Shown here: in pieces, positions 1 to 10,229 of the stretch
Numbering within the stretch: position 1 is the stretch's first letter
Layout: each line of letters starts with the position of its first letter
NCBI RefSeq assembly: GCF_039908635.1
Contig: NZ_CP150918.1
Coordinates: 4,542,001 to 4,606,000, forward strand
Reading direction: 5' to 3'
Length of the DNA: 64,000 bases
DNA from: Pseudomonas purpurea
GTDB lineage: Bacteria > Pseudomonadota > Gammaproteobacteria > Pseudomonadales > Pseudomonadaceae
Program-made: the position numbers and the translations under genes
The notes under the pieces: model-generated
Seen by the model: only the letters and a program-made list of their open reading frames with translations
Told to the model about the DNA's origin: nothing
The model's database searches: none

Positions 1-921
1 ATCCGCGCCAAGGCGCTGGTGAACGCTGCCGGCCCATGGGTCGCCAAGTTCATCAAGGACGACCTGAAGATGGAATCGCCTTACGGCATCCGCCTGATCC
101 AGGGCAGCCACCTGATCGTGCCGAAGCTGTACGAAGGCGAGCACGCGCACATCCTTCAGAACGAAGACCAGCGCATCGTGTTCACCATTCCGTACCTCAA
201 TCACTTCACCCTGATTGGCACCACTGACCGCGAATACACCGGCGACCCGGCAAAAGTGGCGATCACCGAAGGCGAAACCGATTACCTGATCAAGGTCGTC
301 AACGCCCACTTCAAGAAGCAAGTGAGCCGCGACGACATCGTGCACACCTATTCCGGTGTTCGCCCGCTGTGCAACGACGAATCCGACAACCCATCGGCTG
401 TCACACGCGACTACACCCTGGCGCTGTCCGGCAGTGGCGAAGAAGCACCGCTGCTGTCGGTGTTCGGCGGCAAGCTGACCACCTACCGCAAACTGGCCGA
501 ATCGGCCATGGCGCAGCTGACGCCGTACTTCACGCACATCAAGCCAAGCTGGACCGCCACCGCGCCCCTGCCGGGCGGCGAAGACATGACCACGCCACAA
601 GCCTTGAGCGCCTTGATTCGCGACAAGTTCGACTGGGTGCCAACCGAAATTGCCCGCCGCTGGGCCACCACCTACGGCAGCCGCACCTGGCGCATGCTTG
701 AGGGCGTGCAGAACCTCAGCGACCTGGGCGAACACTTGGGTGGCGGCCTCTACACCCGCGAAGTCGATTACCTGTGCAGCGAAGAGTGGGCCACCACCGC
801 CCACGACATCCTGTGGCGCCGCAGCAAACTCGGGCTGTTCACCACCCCGGCGGAACAACAGAACGTGCAGCACTACCTGAACAAGGTCGAGCAGAACCGC
901 AGCAAGATCGAAGCGGCCTGA
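1..921 (+). CDS. glpD: Aerobic glycerol-3-phosphate dehydrogenase, C-terminal part (5' end outside window)
   Basis: Reading frame 1 is open from the first base, so the gene is cut by the window edge and about 306 C-terminal residues remain of a family usually just over 500 long. GlpD is an FAD enzyme of the inner-membrane face that oxidises sn-glycerol-3-phosphate to dihydroxyacetone phosphate and passes electrons to quinone. Recognisable family segments are NAAGPWV near the start, TYSGVRPL, and FGGKLTTYRKLAE, followed by the C-terminal helical domain. The downstream intrinsic terminator ends the transcript. The first codons visible are inside the gene, not a start. Identity is confident from these motifs; regulation by GlpR would lie upstream and cannot be seen. 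Confidence 0.95.
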   Translation: MRAKALVNAAGPWVAKFIKDDLKMESPYGIRLIQGSHLIVPKLYEGEHAHILQNEDQRIVFTIPYLNHFTLIGTTDREYTGDPAKVAITEGETDYLIKVVNAHFKKQVSRDDIVHTYSGVRPLCNDESDNPSAVTRDYTLALSGSGEEAPLLSVFGGKLTTYRKLAESAMAQLTPYFTHIKPSWTATAPLPGGEDMTTPQALSALIRDKFDWVPTEIARRWATTYGSRTWRMLEGVQNLSDLGEHLGGGLYTREVDYLCSEEWATTAHDILWRRSKLGLFTTPAEQQNVQHYLNKVEQNRSKIEAA

Positions 922-940
922 TCGATATTCCGGTTAAACG

Positions 941-974
941 AAAGCCCCTGAATCTCATGATTCAGGGGCTTTTT
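941..974 (+). terminator. Intrinsic terminator of glpD
   Basis: A perfect 14-bp stem (941-954 with 959-972), loop TCAT, runs into a short T tract at 970-974, about 20 bases after the glpD stop. This is a standard rho-independent terminator. Confidence 0.9.
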
Positions 975-1000
975 GCATTCTGATGCCCATCACAGATCCA

Positions 1001-1092
1001 CTGTGGGAGCGAGCTTGCTCGCGATAGGGCCCGCACATCCAACATTGAGCTCGCCTGGCACACCGCTATCGCGAGCAAGCTCGCTCCCACAG
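1001..1092. repeat. REPIN, GTGGGAGCGAGC family
   Basis: Two inverted copies of a Pseudomonas REP palindrome, CTGTGGGAGCGAGCTTGCTC at 1001-1020 (continuing to 1026) and its reverse complement ending at 1092, are separated by about 40 bases of unrelated sequence. The same family recurs in opposite orientation at 20015-20107. It lies between the glpD terminator and the aat promoter region. Confidence 0.9.
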
Positions 1093-1117
1093 GGGAAGTG
1101 CCGGGCACAGGATTGCA

Positions 1118-1131
1118 TTCGGTTTTCCGAA
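1118..1131. promoter_or_regulatory. AauR-type operator, site 1
   Basis: TTCGGTTTTCCGAA is a perfect inverted repeat TTCGG-N4-CCGAA, the motif I recall for AauR binding in P. putida. It sits about 110 bases upstream of the sigma-54 promoter of aatJ, the right place for an enhancer-binding protein. The regulator gene itself is at 6765-8093. Confidence 0.8.
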
Positions 1132-1148
1132 CGCGACCCTGTGGTCAA

Positions 1149-1162
1149 TTCGGTAAACCGGA
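1149..1162. promoter_or_regulatory. AauR-type operator, site 2
   Basis: TTCGGTAAACCGGA matches TTCGG-N4-CCGAA at nine of ten fixed positions. Its centre is 31 bases (about three helical turns) from the centre of site 1, which would put both sites on one face of the DNA for cooperative binding. Confidence 0.7.
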
Positions 1163-1238
1163 TTAATAACCGGGGAAAATACCGTCACAAATACTTAATA
1201 GCCTTCTAAATCAATACGTTGATGCGAGCCACCTGGCC

Positions 1239-1254
1239 TGGCACGACTCATGCT
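1239..1254 (+). promoter_or_regulatory. Sigma-54 promoter of the aat operon
   Basis: TGGCACGACTCATGCT fits the -24/-12 consensus TGGCACG-N4-TTGCW with one mismatch and the exact GG-N10-GC spacing. Transcription should start near 1265, giving a leader of about 108 bases before aatJ. The AauR-type sites lie upstream. Confidence 0.85.
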
Positions 1255-1372
1255 CTACACTCTGGGACGAATGCCGGATGTGCCAACACTTCAGGAGCCG
1301 TCAAGGCATTCGCAGTACAAAAAAAGGGCCGATGAACTGGCTCCATATAAAAACAATGTCGAGGAAAATTTG

Positions 1373-2287
1373 ATGCGCATCGTTCCCCATCTTCTGGGCG
1401 CAGCTATCGCTGCCGCACTGATTAGCACTCCAGTTTTCGCAGCCGAACTCACCGGCACGCTGAAGAAGATCAAAGAGTCCGGCACCATCACCCTGGGCCA
1501 TCGCGACGCTTCCATTCCGTTTTCCTACATCGCGGACGCTACCGGCAAACCGGTCGGCTACTCCCACGATATTCAGCTGAAAATCGTCGAAGCCATCAAA
1601 AAAGACCTGGACATGCCTAACCTGCAGGTCAAGTACAACCTGGTCACCTCGCAAACCCGTATTCCGCTGGTGCAGAACGGCACCGTGGACGTCGAGTGCG
1701 GCTCCACCACCAATAACGTCGAGCGTCAGCAACAAGTTGACTTCTCTGTCGGCATCTTCGAAATCGGTACGCGTCTGCTGTCCAAAAAGGACTCGACCTA
1801 CAAGGATTTCGCTGACCTCAAAGGCAAGAACGTCGTGACCACCGCAGGCACCACGTCCGAGCGCATCCTCAAGTCGATGAACGCCGACAAGCAGATGGGC
1901 ATGAACGTCATCTCCGCCAAAGACCACGGCGAGTCCTTCCAGATGCTGGAATCGGGCCGCGCTGTTGCCTTCATGATGGACGATGCGCTGCTGGCCGGTG
2001 AAATGGCCAAGGCCAAGAAGCCGACCGACTGGGCCGTGACCGGCACACCACAGTCCTATGAAATTTACGGCTGCATGGTCCGCAAGGGCGACGAGCCGTT
2101 CAAGAAGGCTGTCGATGACGCCATCAAGGCGACCTACGCTTCGGGCGAAATCAACAAGATCTACGAAAAGTGGTTCTTGCAGCCAATCCCGCCAAAAGGC
2201 CTGAACCTGATGTTCCCGATGAGCGACGAGCTCAAGGCCCTGATCGCCAATCCGACCGACAAAGCGGCTGACGACAAAAAATCCTGA
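1373..2287 (+). CDS. aatJ: Glutamate/aspartate ABC transporter, periplasmic binding protein
   Basis: A 304-residue solute-binding protein of the GltI/AatJ type that captures acidic amino acids in the periplasm for the AatQMP transporter. The start at 1373 is chosen because GAGGAAA (1361-1367) lies just upstream and translation begins with a classical signal peptide (MRIVPHLL, hydrophobic alanine-rich core, cleavage around VFAAE). An upstream in-frame start at 1250 would overlap the sigma-54 promoter and destroy the signal peptide. Family segments include SGTITLGHRD, IPFSYI and the repeated lobes of SBP family 3. It is first in the operon and separated from the permease genes by a strong hairpin, consistent with excess binding protein over membrane components. 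Confidence 0.93.
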   Translation: MRIVPHLLGAAIAAALISTPVFAAELTGTLKKIKESGTITLGHRDASIPFSYIADATGKPVGYSHDIQLKIVEAIKKDLDMPNLQVKYNLVTSQTRIPLVQNGTVDVECGSTTNNVERQQQVDFSVGIFEIGTRLLSKKDSTYKDFADLKGKNVVTTAGTTSERILKSMNADKQMGMNVISAKDHGESFQMLESGRAVAFMMDDALLAGEMAKAKKPTDWAVTGTPQSYEIYGCMVRKGDEPFKKAVDDAIKATYASGEINKIYEKWFLQPIPPKGLNLMFPMSDELKALIANPTDKAADDKKS

Positions 2288-2303
2288 TTTCTGACTAACC
2301 TTA

Positions 2304-2335
2304 CCTTCTGAAAGGGCCCGCGCCCTTTCAGAAGG
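2304..2335 (+). promoter_or_regulatory. Intercistronic hairpin between aatJ and aatQ
   Basis: A perfect 14-bp stem (2304-2317 with 2322-2335) with loop CCGC follows the aatJ stop but has no T tract. Such hairpins after binding-protein genes usually protect the upstream mRNA 3' end or give partial termination, so the binding protein is made in excess. About 145 bases remain before aatQ, with nothing else recognised in them. Confidence 0.75.
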
Positions 2336-2480
2336 CTGTCACTCCCTGCTGGCACTTTTTTGGAAGCACTCGAACCGGTGGTTGTCGAGCCGATCGTGTG
2401 TGCCTGATTTTCGAATCAGGCGGGAACGGACTTTCCCCAGGCGGGCACTTGTACATCGATCGATCTGAGGGGAGACCCTA

Positions 2481-3228
2481 ATGAATTACAACTGGGACTG
2501 GGGCGTGTTCTTCAAGTCCACCGGCGTGGGCAGCGAGACCTATCTCGACTGGTTCATTTCCGGGCTGGGCTGGACCATCGCCATCGCCATCGTGGCCTGG
2601 ATCATCGCGTTGCTGCTGGGTTCGATTCTGGGTGTCATGCGCACCGTACCGAATCGCCTGGTATCGGGCATCGCCACCTGCTACGTGGAACTCTTTCGTA
2701 ACGTGCCGCTGCTGGTTCAGCTGTTCATCTGGTACTTCCTGGTGCCCGACCTGCTGCCCGCCGACCTGCAAGAGTGGTACAAGCAGGACCTGCACCCGAC
2801 TACCTCCGCCTACCTGAGCGTTGTCGTGTGCCTGGGCCTGTTCACCGCTGCCCGGGTGTGCGAACAAGTGCGCACCGGTATCCAGGCGCTGCCGCGTGGC
2901 CAGGAATCGGCCGCCCGCGCCATGGGTTTCAGCCTGCCGCAGATCTACTGGAACGTGCTGCTGCCCCAGGCCCTACCGGATCATCATTCCGCCGCTCACC
3001 TCGGAATTTCTCAACGTCTTCAAGAACTCGTCCGTGGCGTCCCTGATCGGCCTGATGGAGCTGCTCGCGCAGACCAAACAGACCGCAGAATTCTCCGCCA
3101 ACCTGTTCGAAGCCTTCACCCTGGCGACCCTGATCTACTTCACCCTGAACATGAGCCTGATGCTGCTGATGCGTGTGGTCGAGAAGAAAGTTGCCGTACC
3201 CGGCCTGATCTCCGTAGGGGGTAAATGA
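2481..3228 (+). pseudogene. aatQ: Acidic amino acid ABC transporter permease with a +1 frameshift
   Basis: This is an inner-membrane permease of the GltJ/AatQ type (expected 248 residues). Frame 1 reads MNYNWDWGVFF through the transmembrane segments to LLPQAL near 2972, then becomes nonsense. The proper C-terminus (RIIIPPLTSEFLNVFKNSS to LISVGGK, stop 3226-3228) continues in another frame. Removing one C from the CCC at 2971-2973 restores LLPQAYRIIIPP, the conserved permease EAA-loop region. The start has GGGGAG a few bases upstream. The restored stop overlaps the next gene by 4 bp, as expected in an intact operon. Either a sequencing insertion or a real loss of acidic amino acid uptake; all other operon members look intact, which favours an error. 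Confidence 0.85.
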
Positions 3229-3899
3229 TGGAATTCGACTTCTCGGGCGTCATTCCGTCCCTGCCGGGCTTGTGGAACGGCATGGTCATGACCCTGCAAC
3301 TGATGGCGCTCGGCGTCGTCGGCGGGATCATCCTCGGCACGATCCTGGCGCTGATGCGCCTGTCCCACAACAAGCTGCTGTCGAACATTGCCGGCGCCTA
3401 CGTCAACTACTTCCGTTCGATCCCACTGCTGCTGGTGATCACCTGGTTCTACCTGGCGGTGCCGTTCGTCCTGCGCTGGATCACCGGCGAAGACACCCCG
3501 ATCGGCGCGTTCGCCTCGTGCATCGTGGCGTTCATGATGTTCGAAGCGGCGTACTTCTGCGAAATCGTCCGTGCCGGCGTGCAGTCGATTCCAAAAGGCC
3601 AGATGGGCGCCGCCCAGGCTCTGGGCATGACGTATGGCCAGATGATGCGTTTGATCATCCTGCCGCAAGCATTCCGCAAGATGACCCCGCTGCTGCTGCA
3701 ACAGAGCATCATCCTGTTTCAGGACACCTCGCTGGTGTACGCGGTCGGTCTGGTGGACTTCCTCAATGCTTCGCGGGCCAGTGGCGACATCATCGGCCGC
3801 TCCAATGAGTTCCTGATCTTCGCAGGTCTCGTGTACTTCACAATCAGCTTTGCCGCCTCGCTGCTGGTCAAGCGTCTGCAAAAAAGGTTTGCCGTATGA
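3225..3899 (+). CDS. aatM: Acidic amino acid ABC transporter permease
   Basis: A 224-residue membrane permease of the HisM/GltK type, the second half of the heterodimeric channel with AatQ. It has hydrophobic segments across its length and the permease EAA loop around residues 125-150 ([20 protein letters not shown]), which docks on the ATPase. Two adjacent ATG codons (3225 and 3228) are possible starts; the first overlaps the preceding stop as ATGATG and the protein differs by one Met only. It overlaps aatP by 4 bp, indicating translational coupling. Intact and unremarkable; identity is firm from context. Confidence 0.92.
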   Translation: MMEFDFSGVIPSLPGLWNGMVMTLQLMALGVVGGIILGTILALMRLSHNKLLSNIAGAYVNYFRSIPLLLVITWFYLAVPFVLRWITGEDTPIGAFASCIVAFMMFEAAYFCEIVRAGVQSIPKGQMGAAQALGMTYGQMMRLIILPQAFRKMTPLLLQQSIILFQDTSLVYAVGLVDFLNASRASGDIIGRSNEFLIFAGLVYFTISFAASLLVKRLQKRFAV

Positions 3900-4630
3900 T
3901 CTCTATCAAGAATGTCAACAAGTGGTATGGCGACTTCCAGGTACTGACTGATTGCAGCACCGAGGTCAAAAAAGGCGAAGTGATCGTGGTGTGCGGGCCG
4001 TCCGGCTCCGGCAAATCCACCCTGATCAAATGCGTCAACGCCCTGGAACCGTTCCAGAAAGGCGACGTGGTGGTCGATGGCACGTCCATCGCCGACCCGA
4101 AGACCGACCTGCCGAAACTGCGTTCGCGCGTGGGCATGGTGTTCCAGCATTTCGAACTGTTCCCGCACCTGACCATCACCGAAAACCTGACCATCGCGCA
4201 GATCAAGGTGTTGGGCCGCAGCAAGGAAGAGGCCACCAAGAAAGGCCTGCAACTGCTCGAGCGCGTCGGTCTTTCCGCTCACGCTCACAAGCACCCGGGC
4301 CAGCTCTCTGGTGGTCAGCAGCAGCGTGTGGCGATTGCCCGTGCGCTGGCGATGGACCCTATCGTCATGCTGTTCGACGAACCGACCTCGGCACTCGACC
4401 CGGAAATGGTCAACGAAGTGCTCGACGTGATGGTGCAACTAGCGCACGAAGGCATGACCATGATGTGCGTGACCCACGAAATGGGCTTCGCCCGTAAAGT
4501 GGCAGACCGGGTGATTTTCATGGACCAGGGCAAGATCATCGAAGACTGCCAGAAAGAAGAGTTCTTCGGCGACATCAGCGCCCGCTCCGAGCGTGCACAG
4601 CACTTCCTCGAGAAGATCCTGCAGCACTAA
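3896..4630 (+). CDS. aatP: Acidic amino acid ABC transporter ATPase
   Basis: A 244-residue ATP-binding subunit of the GltL/AatP type energising uptake through AatQM. Visible motifs are Walker [10 protein letters not shown] (about residues 34-42), the Q-loop in [11 protein letters not shown], the signature LSGGQQQR, Walker B VMLFDEP followed by SALDPE, and the switch His in CVTHEMGFA. The length is normal for the family. It is the last gene of the transporter operon and is followed within 10 bases by a terminator, so the downstream sensor gene is probably transcribed separately. Confidence 0.95.
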   Translation: MISIKNVNKWYGDFQVLTDCSTEVKKGEVIVVCGPSGSGKSTLIKCVNALEPFQKGDVVVDGTSIADPKTDLPKLRSRVGMVFQHFELFPHLTITENLTIAQIKVLGRSKEEATKKGLQLLERVGLSAHAHKHPGQLSGGQQQRVAIARALAMDPIVMLFDEPTSALDPEMVNEVLDVMVQLAHEGMTMMCVTHEMGFARKVADRVIFMDQGKIIEDCQKEEFFGDISARSERAQHFLEKILQH

Positions 4631-4637
4631 AACCGGT

Positions 4638-4663
4638 ACTGCTCTCGATAGGAGAGCAGTTTT
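4638..4663 (+). terminator. Intrinsic terminator of the aat operon
   Basis: A 9-bp perfect stem ACTGCTCTC / GAGAGCAGT (4638-4646 with 4652-4660), loop of five bases, followed by TTTT at 4660-4663. Confidence 0.88.
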
Positions 4664-4668
4664 GCCCT

Positions 4669-4801
4669 TGTGGCGAGGGAGCTCGCTCCCGCTCGGCTGC
4701 GAAGCAGTCGTAGAACCAGCCAGTGCGGTGTATCAGATAAATTGCATTGGCAAGTTTCAGGGCCGCTCTGCGCCCCAGCGGGAGCAAGCTCCCTCGCCAC
4801 A
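4669..4801. repeat. REPIN, GTGGCGAGGGAGC family
   Basis: Inverted pair of the REP palindrome TGTGGCGAGGGAGCTCGCTC (4669-4688) and, in reverse complement, GCGGGAGCAAGCTCCCTCGC ending in CACA at 4801, with a non-conserved spacer that retains a CTGCGAAGCAG stem beside the left arm. Five more pairs of this family are in the window (18701, 35714, 42736, 43463, 60972). Confidence 0.9.
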
Positions 4802-4866
4802 GGTTCTGCGCTCGACTGAATAAAGGGTAAGCCCGCTGCCACGCTGGTTGACCCAAGGCATCTGTG

Positions 4867-6764
4867 ATGAAATGCGACCCCACTCTCTATCGCGCCGCAC
4901 CGCCATCACTCGCCGTGAAACCCCGTCTGATTCGCCATCTGTTTCTGCCGCCACTGGTCATCTTGCTGATGGTCGGTCTCGGTTACGTCGGTTTCTGGAC
5001 CAGCGAACACTACGGCATCCGCAGCCTGAGCGAGAACGGACAGCGTCAGCTGGAACTGCACGCCCGCACGGTCGAAAGCGAGATCAGCAAATACACCTAC
5101 CTGCCCAGCCTGCTGGAACTCGAATCAAGTGTTTCGCAATTGCTGGACGACCCGTCGCCGGAACACCGGCAAGCGGTCAATGATTACCTTGAAGGCCTGA
5201 ACCGGCGCAGCCGCAGTCGGGCTATCTACGTGATGGACACCACTGGCCGCGTGCTGGCCACCAGTAACTGGCGCGATGTCGACAGCTACCTCGGTGAAGA
5301 CCTGTCCTTTCGCGCTTATTTCCAGAACGCCATACGCGGCCAGCCCGGACGTTTCTACGGCATTGGCAGCACCAACGGCGAACCCGGCTACTACCTGGCC
5401 CACGGCCTGGAAGAGCAAGGCAAGATCATCGGCGTCGCGGTGGTCAAGGTCCGCCTCGAAGCCCTCGAAGAACGCTGGCAACGTGCCCGACTGGAAGCCT
5501 TCGTCAGCGACGAAAACGGCATCATCATCCTTTCCAGCGACCCGGCGCGACGACTCAAATCGGTCATGCCCCTGAGCGACGAGACCAAGGAACGCCTGGC
5601 CCGCAGCCTTCAATACTATTGGTTCCCGCTCAACGAACTCGAGCCGCTGGCTCGCGAGCGGCTGGCCGAAGGCGTGGAGAAACTGACCTTCCCGGCCAAC
5701 ACCGAACTGGTGTCCGACGAAGAAGAAGTCAGCTACCTGTCACAGACCCGGCCCTTGAGCGACACACCGTGGAACTTCACCCTGCTCACGCCGTTGCAGG
5801 ATTTGCGGCGCGAGGCAATCAATCAGGGAATCCTGGTGGCGGTGGCGTTTGCCCTGGTGGCGTTTTTGTTGATTGCCTGGAACGAGCGACGCAAAGTCAT
5901 CGCCACCCGCCTCGCCGCCCGTGAAGCGCTGCAAGAGGCCAACAACCAACTGGAGCGCAGGATCACCGAGCGCACCGGCGACCTGCGCGCCAGCAACGAG
6001 CGCCTCAAGAGCCAGATCCGCGAGCGGCGCCAGGCCGAAGAAACCTTGCGCCGCGCCCAGGATGAACTGGTGCAGGCCGGCAAACTCGCCGCCATCGGGC
6101 AGATGTCCACCAGCATCGCCCATGAATTGAATCAACCGCTGGCGGCCCTGCGCACGCTGTCGGGCAACACGGTTCGGTTCCTCGAACGTGGTCAGCTCGA
6201 TGTCGCCAGTACCAACCTCAAGACCATCAACGAACTGATCGACCGCATGGGCCGGATCACCGCCAGCCTGCGCTCCTTCGCCCGGCGCGGTGACGATCAG
6301 GGTCAGGCCAGCCTGGGCAAAGCCGTAGACGCAGCGTTGCAACTGCTGGGCAGTCGCGTGGAGTCCGCGCACTTGCAGGTGCATCGGCACTTTTCCGATG
6401 TTCAGGTGCAGATCGACCAGACCCGTCTGGAGCAGATTCTGGTCAACCTGATCGGCAACGCGCTCGACGCCATGCAAGCGCAGCCACTGCCGGTGCTATG
6501 GCTGGAGGGCGACGCTGTCGAGGGCAAATATCGCCTGCGCGTGCGCGACAATGGCCACGGCATTGACCTCGAGACGCGCAAACATTTGTTCGAACCTTTC
6601 TTCACCACCAAACCTGGCGAACAGGGCCTGGGCCTCGGCCTGACCCTCTCGGCAAGCCTGGCCGCCGCCACTGGCGGCCATTTGGGCGTCGAGCACCCGG
6701 CCAGCGGTGGTACCGCTTTCGTCCTCAGTTTACCGTTGGTAAGCCCCCTTCCCGCCGAGCCAAT

Positions 6765-6768
<4 letters not shown>
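4867..6768 (+). CDS. aauS: Sensor histidine kinase for acidic amino acids
   Basis: A 633-residue DctB-like membrane sensor. Near the N-terminus a transmembrane helix (LFLPPLVILLMVGLGYVGFW) is followed by a periplasmic double-Cache region of about 250 residues, a second transmembrane helix near residues 317-336, a coiled coil, then the HisKA domain with phospho-acceptor His419 in SIAHELNQPLAAL and an ATPase domain (N box LIGNALDAM, G1 RDNGHGI, G2 GLGLGLTLS). GTG at 4864 and ATG at 4867 are both possible starts. The stop overlaps the regulator start as ATGA. In P. putida AauS senses acidic amino acids and activates AauR; the adjacency to the transporter and the AauR-like sites at 1118 supports the same role here. 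Confidence 0.88.
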
Positions 6769-8093
<1,325 letters not shown>

Positions 8094-8105
8094 CCCGCCG
8101 CGAGA

Positions 8106-8450
8106 ATGCCCGTGGATTTACTGTTGAAGGCTGCACTCGGTGCCGCGGTGGTGGTGATCCTCGCCGCACTGGCCAAGACCAGGAACTATTACATCGCAGG
8201 GCTGGTGCCGCTGTTTCCGACCTTTGCGCTGATTGCCCACTACATCGTCGGCAAGGGCCGCTCGCTGGATGACCTGAAGACCACCATCGTGTTTGGCATG
8301 TGGTCGATCATTCCGTACTTCGTGTACCTGGCGACCTTGTACGTGATGGTCGACCGGATGCGACTGGAGGCATCGCTGGCGGTGGCGGCGGTGGCGTGGT
8401 TGATGGCGGCGACGGTGTTGGTCAGCGTTTGGGTGCGCCTGCACGCCTGA
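8106..8450 (+). CDS. glpM: GlpM family inner-membrane protein
   Basis: A 114-residue, almost wholly hydrophobic protein with about four transmembrane helices (LLLKAALGAAVVVILAAL, IAGLVPLFPTFALIAHYIV, FGMWSIIPYFVYLATLYVM and a C-terminal helix). It matches what I know of GlpM, described in P. aeruginosa as influencing alginate production. Its biochemical role is not known. It begins 12 bases after aauR and may be co-transcribed with it. Recognition is from the length, helix pattern and the IIPYFVYL segment. Confidence 0.8.
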   Translation: MPVDLLLKAALGAAVVVILAALAKTRNYYIAGLVPLFPTFALIAHYIVGKGRSLDDLKTTIVFGMWSIIPYFVYLATLYVMVDRMRLEASLAVAAVAWLMAATVLVSVWVRLHA

Positions 8451-8482
8451 CGTTGCTGGCGGCCGTGGCCACCGCCCCATCC

Positions 8483-8517
8483 TGCAGGTGCCGCCCGGAG
8501 CACGCTCGGCACCTGCA
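8483..8517. terminator. Hairpin between convergent glpM and the EamA pair
   Basis: A perfect 11-bp inverted repeat (TGCAGGTGCCG at 8483-8493, complement at 8507-8517) lies between the convergent stops. Neither side has a strong T tract, so it is a weak or rho-assisted bidirectional terminator at best. Confidence 0.5.
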
Positions 8518-8522
8518 AAAGC

Positions 8523-8906
8523 TCAGGCCTCTTCCCCCTCGGCCAGCAACGCAATCCCGCCCACGATCACCGCCACGCCAAGCCAGTGCAGCAAGCTGAT
8601 CTGCTCGCCCAAGCCCAGCCACGAACCGAGCAAGACCCCGACAAACACCAGCGAGCTCAGGGGAAACGCCAGCGACAAACTGCTGCGTCGCAGGATCAGC
8701 ATCCAGACGAAGAACGCCCCGATATAGCAGGCAATGGCCGTCAACACCCCCGGATTGCCGGCCACGGCCAGCAGCCATTGCCAGGTGAAATCCATCTGCC
8801 CCAGTTGATCGCCACCGACCTTGGTGGCGATCTGGCCGCCACTTTCAAAGGCGATCAGCAACACCCAGAGCACGACCGTACCCAGCCGTCCGTGCAACCA
8901 CCCCAT
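8523..8906 (-). CDS. Small four-helix EamA/SMR-like membrane protein (second of a pair)
   Basis: About 127 residues with four hydrophobic helices, the half-size form of the drug/metabolite transporter fold. The start at 8906 is chosen because GGAAGGG lies 8-9 bases upstream; in-frame ATGs further up (8924, 8927) overlap that ribosome site. The first helix has a Glu (LIAFESGGQIATK), a position where SMR-type exporters keep a membrane-embedded carboxylate. It follows a paralogous small protein by about 30 bases on the same strand, so the two probably form a heterodimer as in other paired SMR systems. Substrate unknown; the arginase-fold gene upstream hints at an amine or guanidine compound. Confidence 0.75.
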   Translation of the reverse strand: MGWLHGRLGTVVLWVLLIAFESGGQIATKVGGDQLGQMDFTWQWLLAVAGNPGVLTAIACYIGAFFVWMLILRRSSLSLAFPLSSLVFVGVLLGSWLGLGEQISLLHWLGVAVIVGGIALLAEGEEA

Positions 8907-8937
8907 TGTGTTGTTCCCTTCCATCATTGATTGAGCG

Positions 8938-9312
8938 TCAGACATGGGCCACACACACAAGCATGACGCCCGCCGTAATCACCAGGGTGCCGAGCCAGCG
9001 GCGGCGGCTGACGGTTTCCCCCAGCACCACTTTGCCGGCCAGCACCACCCCGCAATACGCCAGCGCCGCGGCTGGAAACAACAGGCTCAAGGGCGCTCGG
9101 GACAGGGCTTCAAGCCAGACGAAAAATTCGATCACATAGGCGCCGATCCCGCACCAGAGCAGCGGTGCATTGAACACCTGACCCCAGAATGCGTTCAAGC
9201 GAAAACCGCCTTCAAGCTCGGGCAAACGGTCCAGGCCGAGTTTGAAACAGAGCTGGCCAATGACGTCGAGGACAATCGAAAACGCCACCAGTAAAACCAC
9301 GGTCAGGGTCAC
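8938..9312 (-). CDS. Small four-helix EamA/SMR-like membrane protein (first of a pair)
   Basis: 124 residues with four transmembrane helices, related to the next gene downstream in size and layout: helix 1 is rich in V/L with an Asp (IVLDVIGQLCFK) where the partner has Glu, helix 2 carries VIEFFVWLEALSRAPLSLLFP, matching the AFFVWMLILRRSSLSLAFP region of the partner. The start is GTG, overlapping the stop of the upstream arginase-fold gene by 4 bp, so the three genes are co-translated. The likely function is one subunit of a heteromeric small-molecule exporter or flippase in the inner membrane. No substrate can be read from the sequence. Confidence 0.78.
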   Translation of the reverse strand: MTLTVVLLVAFSIVLDVIGQLCFKLGLDRLPELEGGFRLNAFWGQVFNAPLLWCGIGAYVIEFFVWLEALSRAPLSLLFPAAALAYCGVVLAGKVVLGETVSRRRWLGTLVITAGVMLVCVAHV

Positions 9313-10229
9313 GGGAACAACTCCTCGAACAGGCTGATCAGCGCTTGGTTGGTGGTTGAATTGCGCAGCAGGTCGTCAGCGCTCCAGCGCTCGGGAGGCG
9401 GCTGGTCGGACTTGGCTTCCCAGCGCTTGAAGGCGTTACTGAAGGCCGGCTGGGCGAACTCGCCACAGACGTCGATGCCCAGGATCCGCTTGCCCGCCGC
9501 CAGTGCGCGCAACGCTTGCAACAAGTGAGTCAGGCGCATGCCGCCCTGATCCCAATTGGTGGCCGCGTCTTCGCTGGCCAGCACATCTTTGTCGAGGGTG
9601 ATCCACACCGCTTCGGTGGGCAGGCTCTCGATCAACTGCGCCAGAAACACCGGCCAATCGAGGTCGGCCAGGTTGCGCCAGTGCAGGTGGTTTTCGAGTT
9701 GCCGGTGCCCGGCGCCATCGCCGATTCGGCCCCAGACCTGGGACGGCGGGTGTTGCCAGGGAAACAATTGCAGGTCGCCACGCTTCAGCGCACCGAGGTT
9801 ACCGCCGCGCAGTTGCGGGTTATGCAAGTCGTCGCTGCACGGGCCGAGGGTGACGATACGCTTGATGTTCGGCAGTTTCAGCGCCCGGTTGACCCAAGAA
9901 CCACAATGACGACGGGGCGCAAAACACACCCAGTCGGGGTGGTTATCGAAGTGGATCAGGCTGACCGGTTCTGCAACATCGGCGAGAAAGGCCGGGGTCA
10001 GGTGGTGGTAGTCACCGGAGCCGACAAAGAAGATTTCCGGTTGCGGGCCCGTGTGGCGAGGCCGTTGGCGCAGGCGCTCGGAAAAACGCCGGTAGTTTTT
10101 CTCGCTGGACCATAAGCGCAGTTTCGGGCCCAGGTCGAGCAGGTCCAGACGCCGCGCCTGGCCGCTTTCCAGCAATCGAGCGATGGGCGCCTGGGCTGTC
10201 AGGCTGTGGTCGAGATCTAAAATATTCAA
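9309..10229 (-). CDS. Arginase-fold (ureohydrolase-like, UPF0489-type) protein
   Basis: A 306-residue soluble protein that starts [10 protein letters not shown] from a TTG codon. It has the metal-ligand layout of the ureohydrolase fold: GSGDYHH (near residue 70), HFDNHPDW (residues 92-99), [11 protein letters not shown] (near 220) and GIDVCGE (near 255). True arginases and agmatinases carry D-A-H-x-D and S-x-D-x-D-x-D-P; here these are altered to FDNHPD and TLDKDV, so the substrate is probably not arginine and activity is uncertain. It leads an operon with two small EamA/SMR-like genes. A hydrolase of, or binding protein for, a guanidino or amide compound coupled to export is an inference from context only. 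Confidence 0.7.
   Translation of the reverse strand: MNILDLDHSLTAQAPIARLLESGQARRLDLLDLGPKLRLWSSEKNYRRFSERLRQRPRHTGPQPEIFFVGSGDYHHLTPAFLADVAEPVSLIHFDNHPDWVCFAPRRHCGSWVNRALKLPNIKRIVTLGPCSDDLHNPQLRGGNLGALKRGDLQLFPWQHPPSQVWGRIGDGAGHRQLENHLHWRNLADLDWPVFLAQLIESLPTEAVWITLDKDVLASEDAATNWDQGGMRLTHLLQALRALAAGKRILGIDVCGEFAQPAFSNAFKRWEAKSDQPPPERWSADDLLRNSTTNQALISLFEELFP

Noticed and set aside
4593..4954. Overlapping short frames on both strands containing REP-like peptides (WRGSLLPLG, PVARELAPAG)
   Set aside because: They are translations of REPIN palindromes; the same peptides appear at each REPIN in the window.
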